Shown: positions 1-5,577 of the stretch, one piece after another
Numbering within the stretch: position 1 is the first letter of the stretch
Layout: each line of letters begins with the position of its first letter
Assembly: GCA_030447005.1 (NCBI GenBank)
Contig: JAUJME010000050.1
Span: 1 to 9,199, forward strand
Direction: 5' to 3'
Origin: Solirubrobacteraceae bacterium
GTDB taxonomy: Bacteria > Actinomycetota > Thermoleophilia > Solirubrobacterales > Solirubrobacteraceae
Length of the DNA: 9,199 nucleotides
Made by a program: the position numbers and the translations under genes
Notes under the pieces: model-generated
The model's input: the letters and a program-made list of their open reading frames with translations, nothing else
Told to the model about the DNA's origin: nothing
Database searches by the model: none

Positions 1-83
1 GAGCCGACGTTGCCGTAGGCGGTCGAGAAGAGGGCGTTCGTGCCCAGGACCCGTTCGAGGCCGGGAAGGCGGCGCTGTGCCAT
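1..83 (-). CDS. APC-family amino acid permease, N-terminal fragment
   Basis: Only the first 27 codons lie in the window; the gene continues past base 1. The ATG is at 83-81. The visible residues begin MAQRRLPGLERVLG and end in LFSTAYGNVG, which resembles the start of actinobacterial APC-superfamily permeases, where a short cytoplasmic lead is followed by a first helix containing a YGNVGSSIYYALG-like stretch. Such proteins are many-helix inner-membrane carriers for amino acids or related compounds; the substrate cannot be told here. It starts 29 bases after the stop of the small membrane protein gene, so the two could be cotranscribed, although a TATATT just upstream may provide its own promoter. 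No Shine-Dalgarno sequence is evident. Family call is from a short N-terminal resemblance only. Confidence 0.6.
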   Translation of the reverse strand, partial: MAQRRLPGLERVLGTNALFSTAYGNVG

Positions 84-93
84 GCGACGGGTG

Positions 94-99
94 AATATA
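94..99 (-). promoter_or_regulatory. possible -10 box before the permease gene
   Basis: The minus strand reads TATATT, an AT-rich hexamer in very GC-rich DNA, ending 10 bases before the ATG at 83. It fits the actinobacterial -10 pattern TANNNT, and would put the transcription start about 4 to 5 bases before the ATG, giving a nearly leaderless mRNA, which agrees with the lack of a Shine-Dalgarno sequence. No convincing -35 box lies 16 to 18 bases upstream, so this is a weak prediction. Confidence 0.3.
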
Positions 100-112
100 G
101 GGCGGCGCGGCG

Positions 113-595
113 TCAGCCCGCCAGCGCCGCGCGCGCCTCCTCGAGCGACTGCTCCTGGGCGGCGAGCCGCCGGCTCGTGGTGGCGTCGAGCGGCGTGCCG
201 GTGCCGTAGGCGGCGAGGGCCCGGCGAGCCTCCCGGAGGGCCTCGGCGGCGTCGGCGGCGGGGCCGTCCGGGGCGTTTGAGAACGCGTCGAGCGCGCCGT
301 CGAGGCCCGCGATCGCCTGACGGCCCGCGGCCGAGCCCGCCCCGCGGTCGTCGAGCCAGGCGTCGATGGCGGCGGCGAGGTGCCCGGCACCGGCGTCGGC
401 GGCGGTACGGAGCTGGGCGGGGTCGGGCTGTGGCGCGGGCTGCGGCTCGTCCTCCTCCGGCACCTCGGAGAGCGCTGCGGGCTCCTCATCGAGATCCTCG
501 ATCGTCCCGCGCGATCCGGCACCGGCGCCGCGCGCGACCCACCCCGCGGCGAAGGCGGCGACGAGGAGGGCGAGGACGATGAGCTGCTCGGCCAT
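113..595 (-). CDS. small membrane-anchored protein of unknown function
   Basis: I do not recognise a family for this 160-residue protein. Visible architecture: a single hydrophobic segment at about residues 4-21 (EQLIVLALLVAAFAAGWVA) with no long N-terminal tail and no lipobox cysteine, so probably an N-terminal anchor; a strongly acidic, proline-rich linker at about 33-60 (EDLDEEPAA...PEEDEPQPAPQPDP); then an alanine-rich, probably helical soluble part at 61-160, with residues 115-158 rich in A, E, L and R and possibly coiled. The ATG at 595-593 has no upstream Shine-Dalgarno sequence better than a weak AGG. The gene follows the 258-base gap after hppA and precedes the permease gene by 29 bases. 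That it is real rests on the sensible membrane/linker/helix layout, which the antisense readings lack. Function unknown. Confidence 0.7.
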   Translation of the reverse strand: MAEQLIVLALLVAAFAAGWVARGAGAGSRGTIEDLDEEPAALSEVPEEDEPQPAPQPDPAQLRTAADAGAGHLAAAIDAWLDDRGAGSAAGRQAIAGLDGALDAFSNAPDGPAADAAEALREARRALAAYGTGTPLDATTSRRLAAQEQSLEEARAALAG

Positions 596-648
596 CCGTG
601 CAGCCTGTCAGGTGCGGGCGAACGGCGGCGGGTGAGGGAGGGAGTCGT

Positions 649-757
649 CCCCAACGTGACACGAAGCCTCGGCCGGCAGGCGATTGTCACTTTGTGGTCG
701 CTCTGCGACCCAAAGGTGGCAATGAGCCACGCGACCGGCCGGGTTGTCACGTTGTGG
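649..757. repeat. four alternately inverted copies of a 14-base motif
   Basis: The motif reads TTGTCACGTTGTGG at 744-757 and TTGTCACTTTGTGG at 684-697 (13 of 14 identical). Inverted copies are at 662-649 (GTGTCACGTTGGGG, 12 of 14) and 722-709 (TTGCCACCTTTGGG, 10 of 14 to its neighbour at 684-697). Start-to-start spacing is 35, 25 and 35 bases, that is, two roughly 60-base modules, each made of an inverted pair. The central pair also forms a long imperfect hairpin, 684-701 with 705-722, with a 3-base loop and a perfect inner stem GGTCGC/GCGACC. The arms are less GC-rich than the surroundings. It could be a small dispersed palindromic repeat, a set of protein binding sites, or an RNA structure. 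The function is unknown; the repeat itself is directly visible. Confidence 0.75.
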
Positions 758-808
758 CGGACCCGGTGGGACCCGCCTCCCTCACCAGCCGCAGTTGACG
801 TCGCACCA

Positions 809-836
809 CCGGCGCGCCCCCGAAGAGACGCGCCGG
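809..836 (-). terminator. likely hppA terminator hairpin with UUCG loop
   Basis: Starting 17 bases after the hppA stop, the minus strand forms an 8-base perfect stem CCGGCGCG/CGCGCCGG. The 12 bases between can extend the stem by four more pairs (UCUC with GGGG, two of them G-U) around a UUCG loop closed by C-G, leaving one bulged G. cUUCGg loops are exceptionally stable. No U-tract follows, so this would be the U-less hairpin type often proposed as terminators in high-GC actinobacteria. It could instead act as an mRNA 3' stabiliser. Confidence 0.55.
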
Positions 837-853
837 CGACCGCAACGAGCGAG

Positions 854-2899
854 CTAGGCGATCAGCGGGATGATCAGCAGGGCGACGATGTTCGCCACCT
901 TGATCATCGGGTTGATGGCCGGGCCCGCGGTGTCCTTGAAGGGGTCGCCGACCGTGTCGCCGGTGACCGAGGCGGCGTGGGCCTCGGAGCCCTTGCCGCC
1001 GAACGCGCCGTCCTCGATGAGCTTCTTCGCGTTGTCCCACGCGCCGCCGCCGGCGGTCATCAGGACGGCGAAGAAGAGGCCGACGATGATGACGCCGATC
1101 AGCAGGCCGCCGAGGGCCTTGACGGAGAGGATGCCGACGATCACCGGGATGACGATCGGGATCAGCGACGGGATGATCATCTCGCGCTGGGCCGACTTGG
1201 TGACGATGTCGACGCACTGGCCGTACTCGGGCTTCTCCGAGCCGTCCATGATCCCCGGCTTCTCGCGGAACTGCCGGCGGACCTCCTCGACCACGGCGCC
1301 GCCGGCGCGGCCGACCGCCTCCATGGAGAGGGCGGCGAACAGGCAGACCATCATGCCGCCGAGCAGGAGGCCGATGAGGACCTCCGGGTCGTCGAGCGCG
1401 AAGGTGAACCGCTCCACGCCGAGCTCGTCCTGGAGCTCGATCTTGAACGCCGCGAACAGCACGAGCGCCGCGAGGGCGGCCGAGCCGATCGCGTAGCCCT
1501 TGGTGACCGCCTTCGTCGTGTTGCCCACCGCGTCGAGCGGGTCGGTGACGTTGCGGACGTCGTCGGGCATGTCGGCCATCTCGGCGATGCCGCCGGCGTT
1601 GTCGGTGATGGGCCCGAACGCGTCGAGCGCCACGATGAGGCCGGTCAGCGAGAGCTGGGCCATGACCGCCACGCCGATGCCGTAGATCCCGGCCAGCTCG
1701 TTGGCGGCGAAGATGCCGAGCACGATCACGATCGCGGGCAGCGCCGTGGCCTGGAGGCCCTGGGCGAGGCCCTGGATGATGTTCGTCGCGTGGCCCGTCT
1801 GGGACGCCTCGGCGGTCTTCTTGACCGGGCCGAAGCGCGTCGACGTGTAGTAGTCGGTGATCACGAACAGCGCCGCGGTGACCGCGAGGCCGACCAGGGC
1901 GCAGAGGTAGATGTCGGTGACGCTCGGCCCGCCGCCGCCCTGGAGGTCGTCCATCATCCAGGCGGTGACCGGGTAGAACGCCAGCGCCGCCAGCAGGCCG
2001 GAGAGGATCAGGCCCTGGTAGAGGGCGCGCTCGACGTTGCCGGTCTTCGACTTGACGACGAAGGTCCCGATGATCGAGGCGATGATCGACACGCCGCCGA
2101 GGACGAGCGGGTACAGCACGACGCCCGAGGAGTCCTGGAAGGTGAGGACGCCGAGCAGCATCACGGCCACCGCGGTGACCGCGTAGGTCTCGAACAGGTC
2201 GGCCGCCATGCCGGCGCAGTCGCCGACGTTGTCGCCCACGTTGTCGGCGATGACCGCCGGGTTGCGCGGGTCGTCCTCGGGGATGCCGGCCTCGATCTTG
2301 CCCACGATGTCGGCGCCGACGTCGGCGCCCTTGGTGAAGATGCCGCCGCCGAGGCGGGCGAACACGGAGATCAGCGAGCCGCCGAAGCCGAGGCCGACGA
2401 GCGCGTCGACCGCGTCCTTCTCGTCGAGGTCGAGCAGGCCGGTGAGGATCCCGTAGTAGCCCGCGACGCCCAGCAGCGCGAGGCCGACGACGAGCATGCC
2501 GGTCACCGCGCCGCCGCGGAAGGCGACGTCGAGCGCCGGGCTGATGCCGCCCCGGGCCGCCTCCGCCACGCGGGCGTTGGAGCGCACGGAGACGTTCATG
2601 CCGATGTAGCCGGCGGCGGCGGACAGCGCGCCGCCGATCGCGAAGCCGATCGCCACCTCGATGTTCTGCAGCAGCAGGACGGCGACGAACAGGACGACGC
2701 CGACGATGGCGATCGTGCGGTACTGGCGGTTGAGGTACGCCGAGGCGCCCTCCTGGATGGCGAGCGACAGCCCGCGCATCGTCTCGTTGCCGGGCGAGAG
2801 CGCCAGCAGCGCGCGGGAGGTCACCGCCCCGTACACGACGGCGGCCAGCGCGCAGACCAGCGCGACGATGACCCCGTAGTCGGTCAGGAACTCAGACAA
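854..2899 (-). CDS. hppA: membrane proton-pumping pyrophosphatase (K+-independent type)
   Basis: This is an integral membrane pyrophosphatase of 681 residues, full length for the family. It couples hydrolysis of pyrophosphate to ion transport across the cytoplasmic membrane and removes pyrophosphate made by biosynthesis. Visible signatures: the substrate motif DVGADIVGK at 193-201, DNVGDNVGD at 219-227, SFAxGP-like segment [12 protein letters not shown] at 426-437, and [18 protein letters not shown] at 647-664, with about 16 hydrophobic segments. In [10 protein letters not shown] (459-468) Lys463 and Thr466 occupy the two positions that distinguish K+-independent (Lys/Thr) from K+-dependent (Ala/Ala or Gly) enzymes; known K+-independent members pump H+. 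The start is TTG at 2899-2897: an in-frame TGA lies at 2917-2915, no ATG or GTG intervenes, and AGAGGGG (2911-2905) sits 5 bases ahead. A structured leader precedes it and a hairpin follows the TAG stop. Confidence 0.97.
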   Translation of the reverse strand: MSEFLTDYGVIVALVCALAAVVYGAVTSRALLALSPGNETMRGLSLAIQEGASAYLNRQYRTIAIVGVVLFVAVLLLQNIEVAIGFAIGGALSAAAGYIGMNVSVRSNARVAEAARGGISPALDVAFRGGAVTGMLVVGLALLGVAGYYGILTGLLDLDEKDAVDALVGLGFGGSLISVFARLGGGIFTKGADVGADIVGKIEAGIPEDDPRNPAVIADNVGDNVGDCAGMAADLFETYAVTAVAVMLLGVLTFQDSSGVVLYPLVLGGVSIIASIIGTFVVKSKTGNVERALYQGLILSGLLAALAFYPVTAWMMDDLQGGGGPSVTDIYLCALVGLAVTAALFVITDYYTSTRFGPVKKTAEASQTGHATNIIQGLAQGLQATALPAIVIVLGIFAANELAGIYGIGVAVMAQLSLTGLIVALDAFGPITDNAGGIAEMADMPDDVRNVTDPLDAVGNTTKAVTKGYAIGSAALAALVLFAAFKIELQDELGVERFTFALDDPEVLIGLLLGGMMVCLFAALSMEAVGRAGGAVVEEVRRQFREKPGIMDGSEKPEYGQCVDIVTKSAQREMIIPSLIPIVIPVIVGILSVKALGGLLIGVIIVGLFFAVLMTAGGGAWDNAKKLIEDGAFGGKGSEAHAASVTGDTVGDPFKDTAGPAINPMIKVANIVALLIIPLIA

Positions 2900-2904
2900 G
2901 GAAA

Positions 2905-2911
2905 CCCCTCT
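2905..2911 (-). promoter_or_regulatory. strong ribosome binding site of hppA
   Basis: The minus strand reads AGAGGGG, 5 bases before TTG at 2899. It decides the start: with the in-frame TGA at 2917-2915 no upstream start is possible, and the protein begins sensibly with MSEFLTDYG before the first membrane helix. Confidence 0.8.
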
Positions 2912-2926
2912 GGATCAGGTTGGAGT

Positions 2927-2953
2927 GGCGCCCGCACGGACCCGCGAGGCGCC
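2927..2953 (-). other. hairpin in the hppA leader
   Basis: The arms GGCGCC at 2953-2948 and 2932-2927 pair, and inside them CGC/GCG adds three pairs after a one-base bulge, around an 8-base loop GGGTCCGT. It lies 15 bases upstream of the ribosome binding site and may influence hppA translation or mRNA stability. GC-rich DNA forms hairpins easily, so a role is not proven. Confidence 0.3.
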
Positions 2954-2956
2954 GGG

Positions 2957-2992
2957 AGAGAAAAGCCCGAAGCGGCAGCCGGAGGCCGCCGC
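2957..2992 (-). terminator. hairpin plus T-rich stretch before hppA
   Basis: GCGGCGGCC (2992-2984) pairs with GGCTGCCGC (2980-2972) over 9 positions, one a G-U pair, with a TCC loop. Seven bases later comes TTTTCTCT (2964-2957), the only T-rich stretch in this gap. It may end the upstream rimI-to-DUF1844 transcript, or act as an attenuator in the hppA leader if transcription starts before it. The spacing between stem and T-tract is longer than in a classical intrinsic terminator, so confidence is modest. Confidence 0.4.
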
Positions 2993-3002
2993 GGAGCGCG
3001 GG

Positions 3003-3008
3003 AGCATA
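3003..3008 (-). promoter_or_regulatory. possible -10 box for hppA
   Basis: The minus strand reads TATGCT, matching TANNNT, in the gap between the DUF1844-like gene and hppA. A start about 7 bases downstream would give a leader of roughly 95 bases containing both hairpins. No recognisable -35 is found at normal spacing, so this is only a candidate. Confidence 0.2.
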
Positions 3009-3042
3009 TCGGCGCGGACGGCGGAGCGGCCCCGTGAAGGCC

Positions 3043-3495
3043 CTACTGACCCGGGATCCAGAGCCGCCCGGAGCGCTGGGCGTCACCGGGCTGACCCGGC
3101 GACGGCGGCTGCGGCGCCGCCGGTCCGGGCTGCGGCGGCGGCGGCGCGGCGCCCTCGGCGCCGGCGCCGGCGGCGCCGCTCGAGCGCGCGTAGTGCATCT
3201 GGAGCTGGGCGAGCGCGTCGCGGATGGGGCCGAGCTGCGGGCCGTGGAGCGGCTCGAGCAGCGGCATGAGCGCACGGGCCCCCTCGATGCCGAGCCGCAC
3301 CTGATCCCAGGCGGGCTCGGGGCCTTGGCCGGGAGGGGCGGTCAGCCCCGCTTTGCGGGCGGAGAGGTTGATCAGCGAGACGACGGTCTGCAGCAGCACG
3401 TCGTCGACGGTGACGCGCTCCATCTCGGCCTCGAGGGCGGCCAGCTCCTCCTCGCTGAATTCGGGCTGCCCCTGGGGCGGTTCGCCGGTGCTCAT
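3043..3495 (-). CDS. small DUF1844-like protein with Pro-rich tail
   Basis: This 150-residue protein has an acidic N-terminus (SEEELAALEAEMERV, 14-28), then a helical core: DDVLLQTVVSLINLSARKAGL (31-51), AWDQVRLGIEGARALMPLLE (62-81) and LGPIRDALAQLQMHYAR (88-104). The pattern of a helix ending in 'xKxGL', a 'D..xA..xI..L..L..' helix and an 'L.xLQ..Y' helix resembles DUF1844 proteins, small uncharacterised bacterial proteins. Residues 105-150 are low-complexity Pro/Gly/Ala and probably disordered. The start is ATG at 3495-3493, overlapping the gcs stop as ATGA, with a good GAGGAG (3509-3504) 8 bases ahead inside the last gcs codons; this argues for translational coupling to the ligase. The reading frame stays open further upstream through gcs, but those residues are low-complexity antisense-like sequence. 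The domain call is a resemblance, not certain; the role is unknown. Confidence 0.75.
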   Translation of the reverse strand: MSTGEPPQGQPEFSEEELAALEAEMERVTVDDVLLQTVVSLINLSARKAGLTAPPGQGPEPAWDQVRLGIEGARALMPLLEPLHGPQLGPIRDALAQLQMHYARSSGAAGAGAEGAAPPPPQPGPAAPQPPSPGQPGDAQRSGRLWIPGQ

Positions 3496-4622
3496 CGCGT
3501 GATCTCCTCGGTGGAAAAGGTGGAACGGGTCTCGTCGACGCACTGGGCGTAGACCTCGGCCGGGGTGGCGCCCGCGTCGATCAGCCGCCGCTGGCGCTGG
3601 GCGCCGTTGAGCTCGGGCAGCGGGACGCTGGCCCCGCTCCACGCGCACAGTCGCTCGACGACCTCGGAGGCGTCGAACTCCTCGATCCGCGGCCCCTCGA
3701 GGTCGAGCAGGCGGCCGTCGAGCCCGTAGCGGATCGCGCGCCACACGTTCTCCTCGATCAGCCGGCCTGGGAGGTCGGGCGGCGTCTCGCCCGCGTCGAC
3801 CTCGCGCAGCGCCTGGGCGACGCACGCGGCGATCAGCTCGCCGAGCGCGTCTGACTCCGGCGCGGTCATCTGGGCGTCGCAGATGCGGACCTCGACGGTG
3901 CCGAAGGTGTGGTGCGGGCGCACGGACCACCACAGCTGCGTGAACTCGACGATCGAGTTCGTGCGCGCGAGCAGGTCGACGTAGCGCTCCCACGCGTCCC
4001 ACGAGCCGAAGACGTCCGGGATGCCGCAGCGCGGGAAGGACTTCGTGAAGGTCTGGCTGCGCGCGGAGTGCAGGCCGGAGTCGCGGCCGTCGACGTACGG
4101 CGAGTTGGCGCTCGCGGCGAGCAACAGCGGCAGGATCGGCCGCAGCCGGTCGCAGACCTTCACGGCGCGGTCCCCGCCCCGCACGCCGACGTGGACGTGC
4201 ATGGAGAACGTGTTGTTGCGCCGCGCGACGTACTGGAGCCCCTCCTCCACGCGCCGGTAGTGCTCCGTCTCGATGATGTGCTGCTCGCGGTAGTCCGACA
4301 GCGGGTGGGTGCCGGTCGAGCCGAGCGCGACGCCGTGGTCGCGGGCGTGGGCGAGGATCGCGGCGCGGCGCTCCTGCTGGCGGCGGCGGGCGTCGGCGAC
4401 GTCCTCGCCGCGGCCCGAGACGATCTCGAGCTCGGAGGAGATGAGCTCCCCGGCGATCGCCTCGCGCAGGACGGGATGGTCGGCGGCGGCGTCGCGCAGG
4501 CGCTCGAACGCGGGGATGAGCTGGAGCGTCTCGGGATCGAGCAGCGCGAGCTCCTCCTCGATGCCGACGGTCCCGTCGACGGAGCCCTCGAACGTCTCGC
4601 GGGCGGCGGCCAGGTCGATCAT
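3492..4622 (-). CDS. GCS2-family glutamate-cysteine ligase (YbdK-type)
   Basis: This 376-residue protein fits the carboxylate-amine ligase / glutamate-cysteine ligase 2 family (YbdK, EgtA), which joins glutamate to cysteine or a related amine through a gamma-glutamyl bond using ATP in the cytoplasm. Visible family signatures: VGIEEELALLDP (19-30, glutamates expected to bind Mg-ATP), GELISSELEIVSG (58-70), GSTGTHPL (101-108), NNTFSMHVHVG (136-146), ANSPYVDGRDSGLHSARSQTF (172-192) and RPHHTFGTVEVRICDAQ (235-251). Length is normal for the family. ATG at 4622 lies 8 bases after the rex stop, with no clear Shine-Dalgarno sequence, so translation may depend on coupling; it overlaps the next gene by 4 bases. 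YbdK-type proteins can have weak ligase activity, and in mycobacteria a relative (EgtA) feeds ergothioneine synthesis. No glutathione synthetase or ergothioneine genes are in the window, so the true product is open. Confidence 0.88.
   Translation of the reverse strand: MIDLAAARETFEGSVDGTVGIEEELALLDPETLQLIPAFERLRDAAADHPVLREAIAGELISSELEIVSGRGEDVADARRRQQERRAAILAHARDHGVALGSTGTHPLSDYREQHIIETEHYRRVEEGLQYVARRNNTFSMHVHVGVRGGDRAVKVCDRLRPILPLLLAASANSPYVDGRDSGLHSARSQTFTKSFPRCGIPDVFGSWDAWERYVDLLARTNSIVEFTQLWWSVRPHHTFGTVEVRICDAQMTAPESDALGELIAACVAQALREVDAGETPPDLPGRLIEENVWRAIRYGLDGRLLDLEGPRIEEFDASEVVERLCAWSGASVPLPELNGAQRQRRLIDAGATPAEVYAQCVDETRSTFSTEEITR
3504..3509 (-). promoter_or_regulatory. ribosome binding site of the DUF1844-like gene
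   Basis: GAGGAG on the minus strand encodes Glu-Glu near the end of the ligase and lies 8 bases before the ATG at 3495. It fixes the start of the DUF1844-like gene at the ATGA overlap. Confidence 0.65.
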
Positions 4623-4630
4623 CCGGGTGC

Positions 4631-5317
4631 CTAGGTCAGGTAGAAGTACAGCGCGTAGAGGAGGTCCACGGCGGGGCTCGACGTGTGGACGGTGACCTCC
4701 GGCGGGACCTGCAGCAGCGCTTCGGAGTAGTTGAAGATGATCTTCACGCCGGCGTCGACCAGCGTCTCGGCGAGCGCCTGGGCCGCCTGGGTGGGGACGG
4801 CGAGGACGCCGACGACGATGTCCTCCTCGTCGACGACCGCCTTGAGCTCGTCGTTGTGGCGCACGATCTGCGTTCCCACCTTCTGGCCGACCTTGGACGG
4901 GTCGGTGTCGAAGATCGCCACGACGCGGAAGCCGTGGTCGGCGAAGATGTCCGAGGACGCGATCGCCTTGCCGAGGTGGCCCGCGCCGAACAGCGCGATG
5001 TTGTGCTGGCCGCTCGTGCGCAGGATCTTGCGGATCTGCGAGACGAGCGAGTCGACGTTGTAGCCCACCCCGCGCTTGCCGAACTTGCCGAAGCCGGACA
5101 GGTCGCGGCGGATCTGCGTCGAGTTGACGTGCGTGTAGTCCGAGAGCTCCTGGGAGGAGATCGTCTCCTTGCCCATCTTGCGCGCCTGGGTGAGGACCTG
5201 GAGGTAGCGCGACAGGCGCGCGGCGACGCCCAGGGACAGCCGGTCCGCGAAGACCTCGGAGCCGTCGCCCGGCGCCTCGCCTTCGCCGGAGCGGGTGGCA
5301 ACGTCACCGAAGCTCAT
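4631..5317 (-). CDS. rex: redox-sensing transcriptional repressor Rex
   Basis: Rex is a homodimeric repressor that binds operators when NADH is low relative to NAD+ and lets go when NADH binds, controlling respiratory and fermentative genes. In this 228-residue protein, residues 1-27 are a variable tail, 28-86 a winged helix-turn-helix (LGVAARLSRYLQVL, then the recognition and wing region NSTQIRRDLSGFGKFGKRGVGY at 65-86), and 105-206 a Rossmann NAD(H) domain with GAGHLG at 111-116 and Asp137 in IFDTDPSKVG, positioned to hold the adenine ribose. The C-terminal swap helix LLYALYFYLT ends the protein. The usual NFAP-like motif after the last strands is replaced by NYSEALL (196-202). ATG at 5317 is 11 bases after the glutaredoxin gene stop; upstream AGTGG is a poor ribosome site. 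Glutaredoxin-like genes directly before rex are common in actinobacteria, but hemA, often next there, is absent here. Confidence 0.95.
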   Translation of the reverse strand: MSFGDVATRSGEGEAPGDGSEVFADRLSLGVAARLSRYLQVLTQARKMGKETISSQELSDYTHVNSTQIRRDLSGFGKFGKRGVGYNVDSLVSQIRKILRTSGQHNIALFGAGHLGKAIASSDIFADHGFRVVAIFDTDPSKVGQKVGTQIVRHNDELKAVVDEEDIVVGVLAVPTQAAQALAETLVDAGVKIIFNYSEALLQVPPEVTVHTSSPAVDLLYALYFYLT

Positions 5318-5328
5318 CGCGAGCCACT

Positions 5329-5577
5329 CTAGCCCTTTGCCCCGGCGAGCCTGGCTTCGAGGGCGGCCTCGTCGACGTGGTACTCGAACAGCTCCTCGCC
5401 GTCGAGGCAGACCACCGGGATGCGGACGAGATAGGCCTTGTGGAGGGCGTCGTCGAGGGTGATGTCGCGCTCGACGAGCTCGAAGGGCGAACGGGCGCGG
5501 ACCCGCTCGAGCGCCTCGCGCGCCTCGTCGCAGAGATGACAGCCCGGCCGGCCGTAGAGGACGACGGTCGGGCTCAC
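5329..5577 (-). CDS. glutaredoxin-like thiol-disulfide protein
   Basis: An 82-residue thioredoxin-fold protein of the glutaredoxin/DUF836 type. It begins VSPTVVLYGRPGCHLCDEA: a first strand followed by the redox pair Cys13-His-Leu-Cys16. Pro54 in VRIPVVCLDGEEL is the cis-proline expected opposite the active site, and the C-terminal helix is rich in Glu and Ala. Such proteins reduce disulfides in the cytosol using a low-molecular-weight thiol or a reductase; the partner is unknown. The GTG start at 5577-5575 overlaps the stop of the preceding gene as GTGA and gives a normal length, whereas the same frame open much further upstream reads Arg/Ala-rich nonsense. It lies 11 bases before rex and close to the thiol-forming ligase, consistent with a shared redox role. 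Confidence 0.9.
   Translation of the reverse strand: MSPTVVLYGRPGCHLCDEAREALERVRARSPFELVERDITLDDALHKAYLVRIPVVCLDGEELFEYHVDEAALEARLAGAKG

Larger units (their letters stand above)
596..853. other. 258-base intergenic region with hairpins and repeats
   Basis: This gap between the hppA stop and the small membrane protein gene shows no plausible gene on either strand. From right to left it holds a terminator-like hairpin (809-836), a weaker GGCGG/CCGCC hairpin (756-760 with 773-777), a cluster of four alternately oriented 14-base motifs (649-757) and about 50 bases of plain leader before the ATG at 595. Any promoter for the downstream gene should lie here, but I could not find a convincing -35/-10 pair. 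Confidence 0.8.

Noticed and set aside
684..757. Repeat motifs as Rex operators or DnaA boxes
   Set aside because: The Rex site is a TTGTGA-spacer-TCACAA palindrome and the actinobacterial DnaA box is close to TTGTCCACA; TTGTCACNTTGTGG matches neither, and copies lie in an alternating rather than operator-like layout for those proteins.
649..757. CRISPR array
   Set aside because: Only four short, alternately inverted, imperfect copies with unequal spacing (35/25/35); CRISPR repeats are direct, longer and near-identical.
380..3037. Long open frame on the plus strand (885 codons) opposite hppA
   Set aside because: It is the antisense of hppA. The translation is Asp/Arg/Gly/His-rich low-complexity sequence with no hydrophobic core or motif, as expected when the complement of a GC-rich gene stays open by chance.
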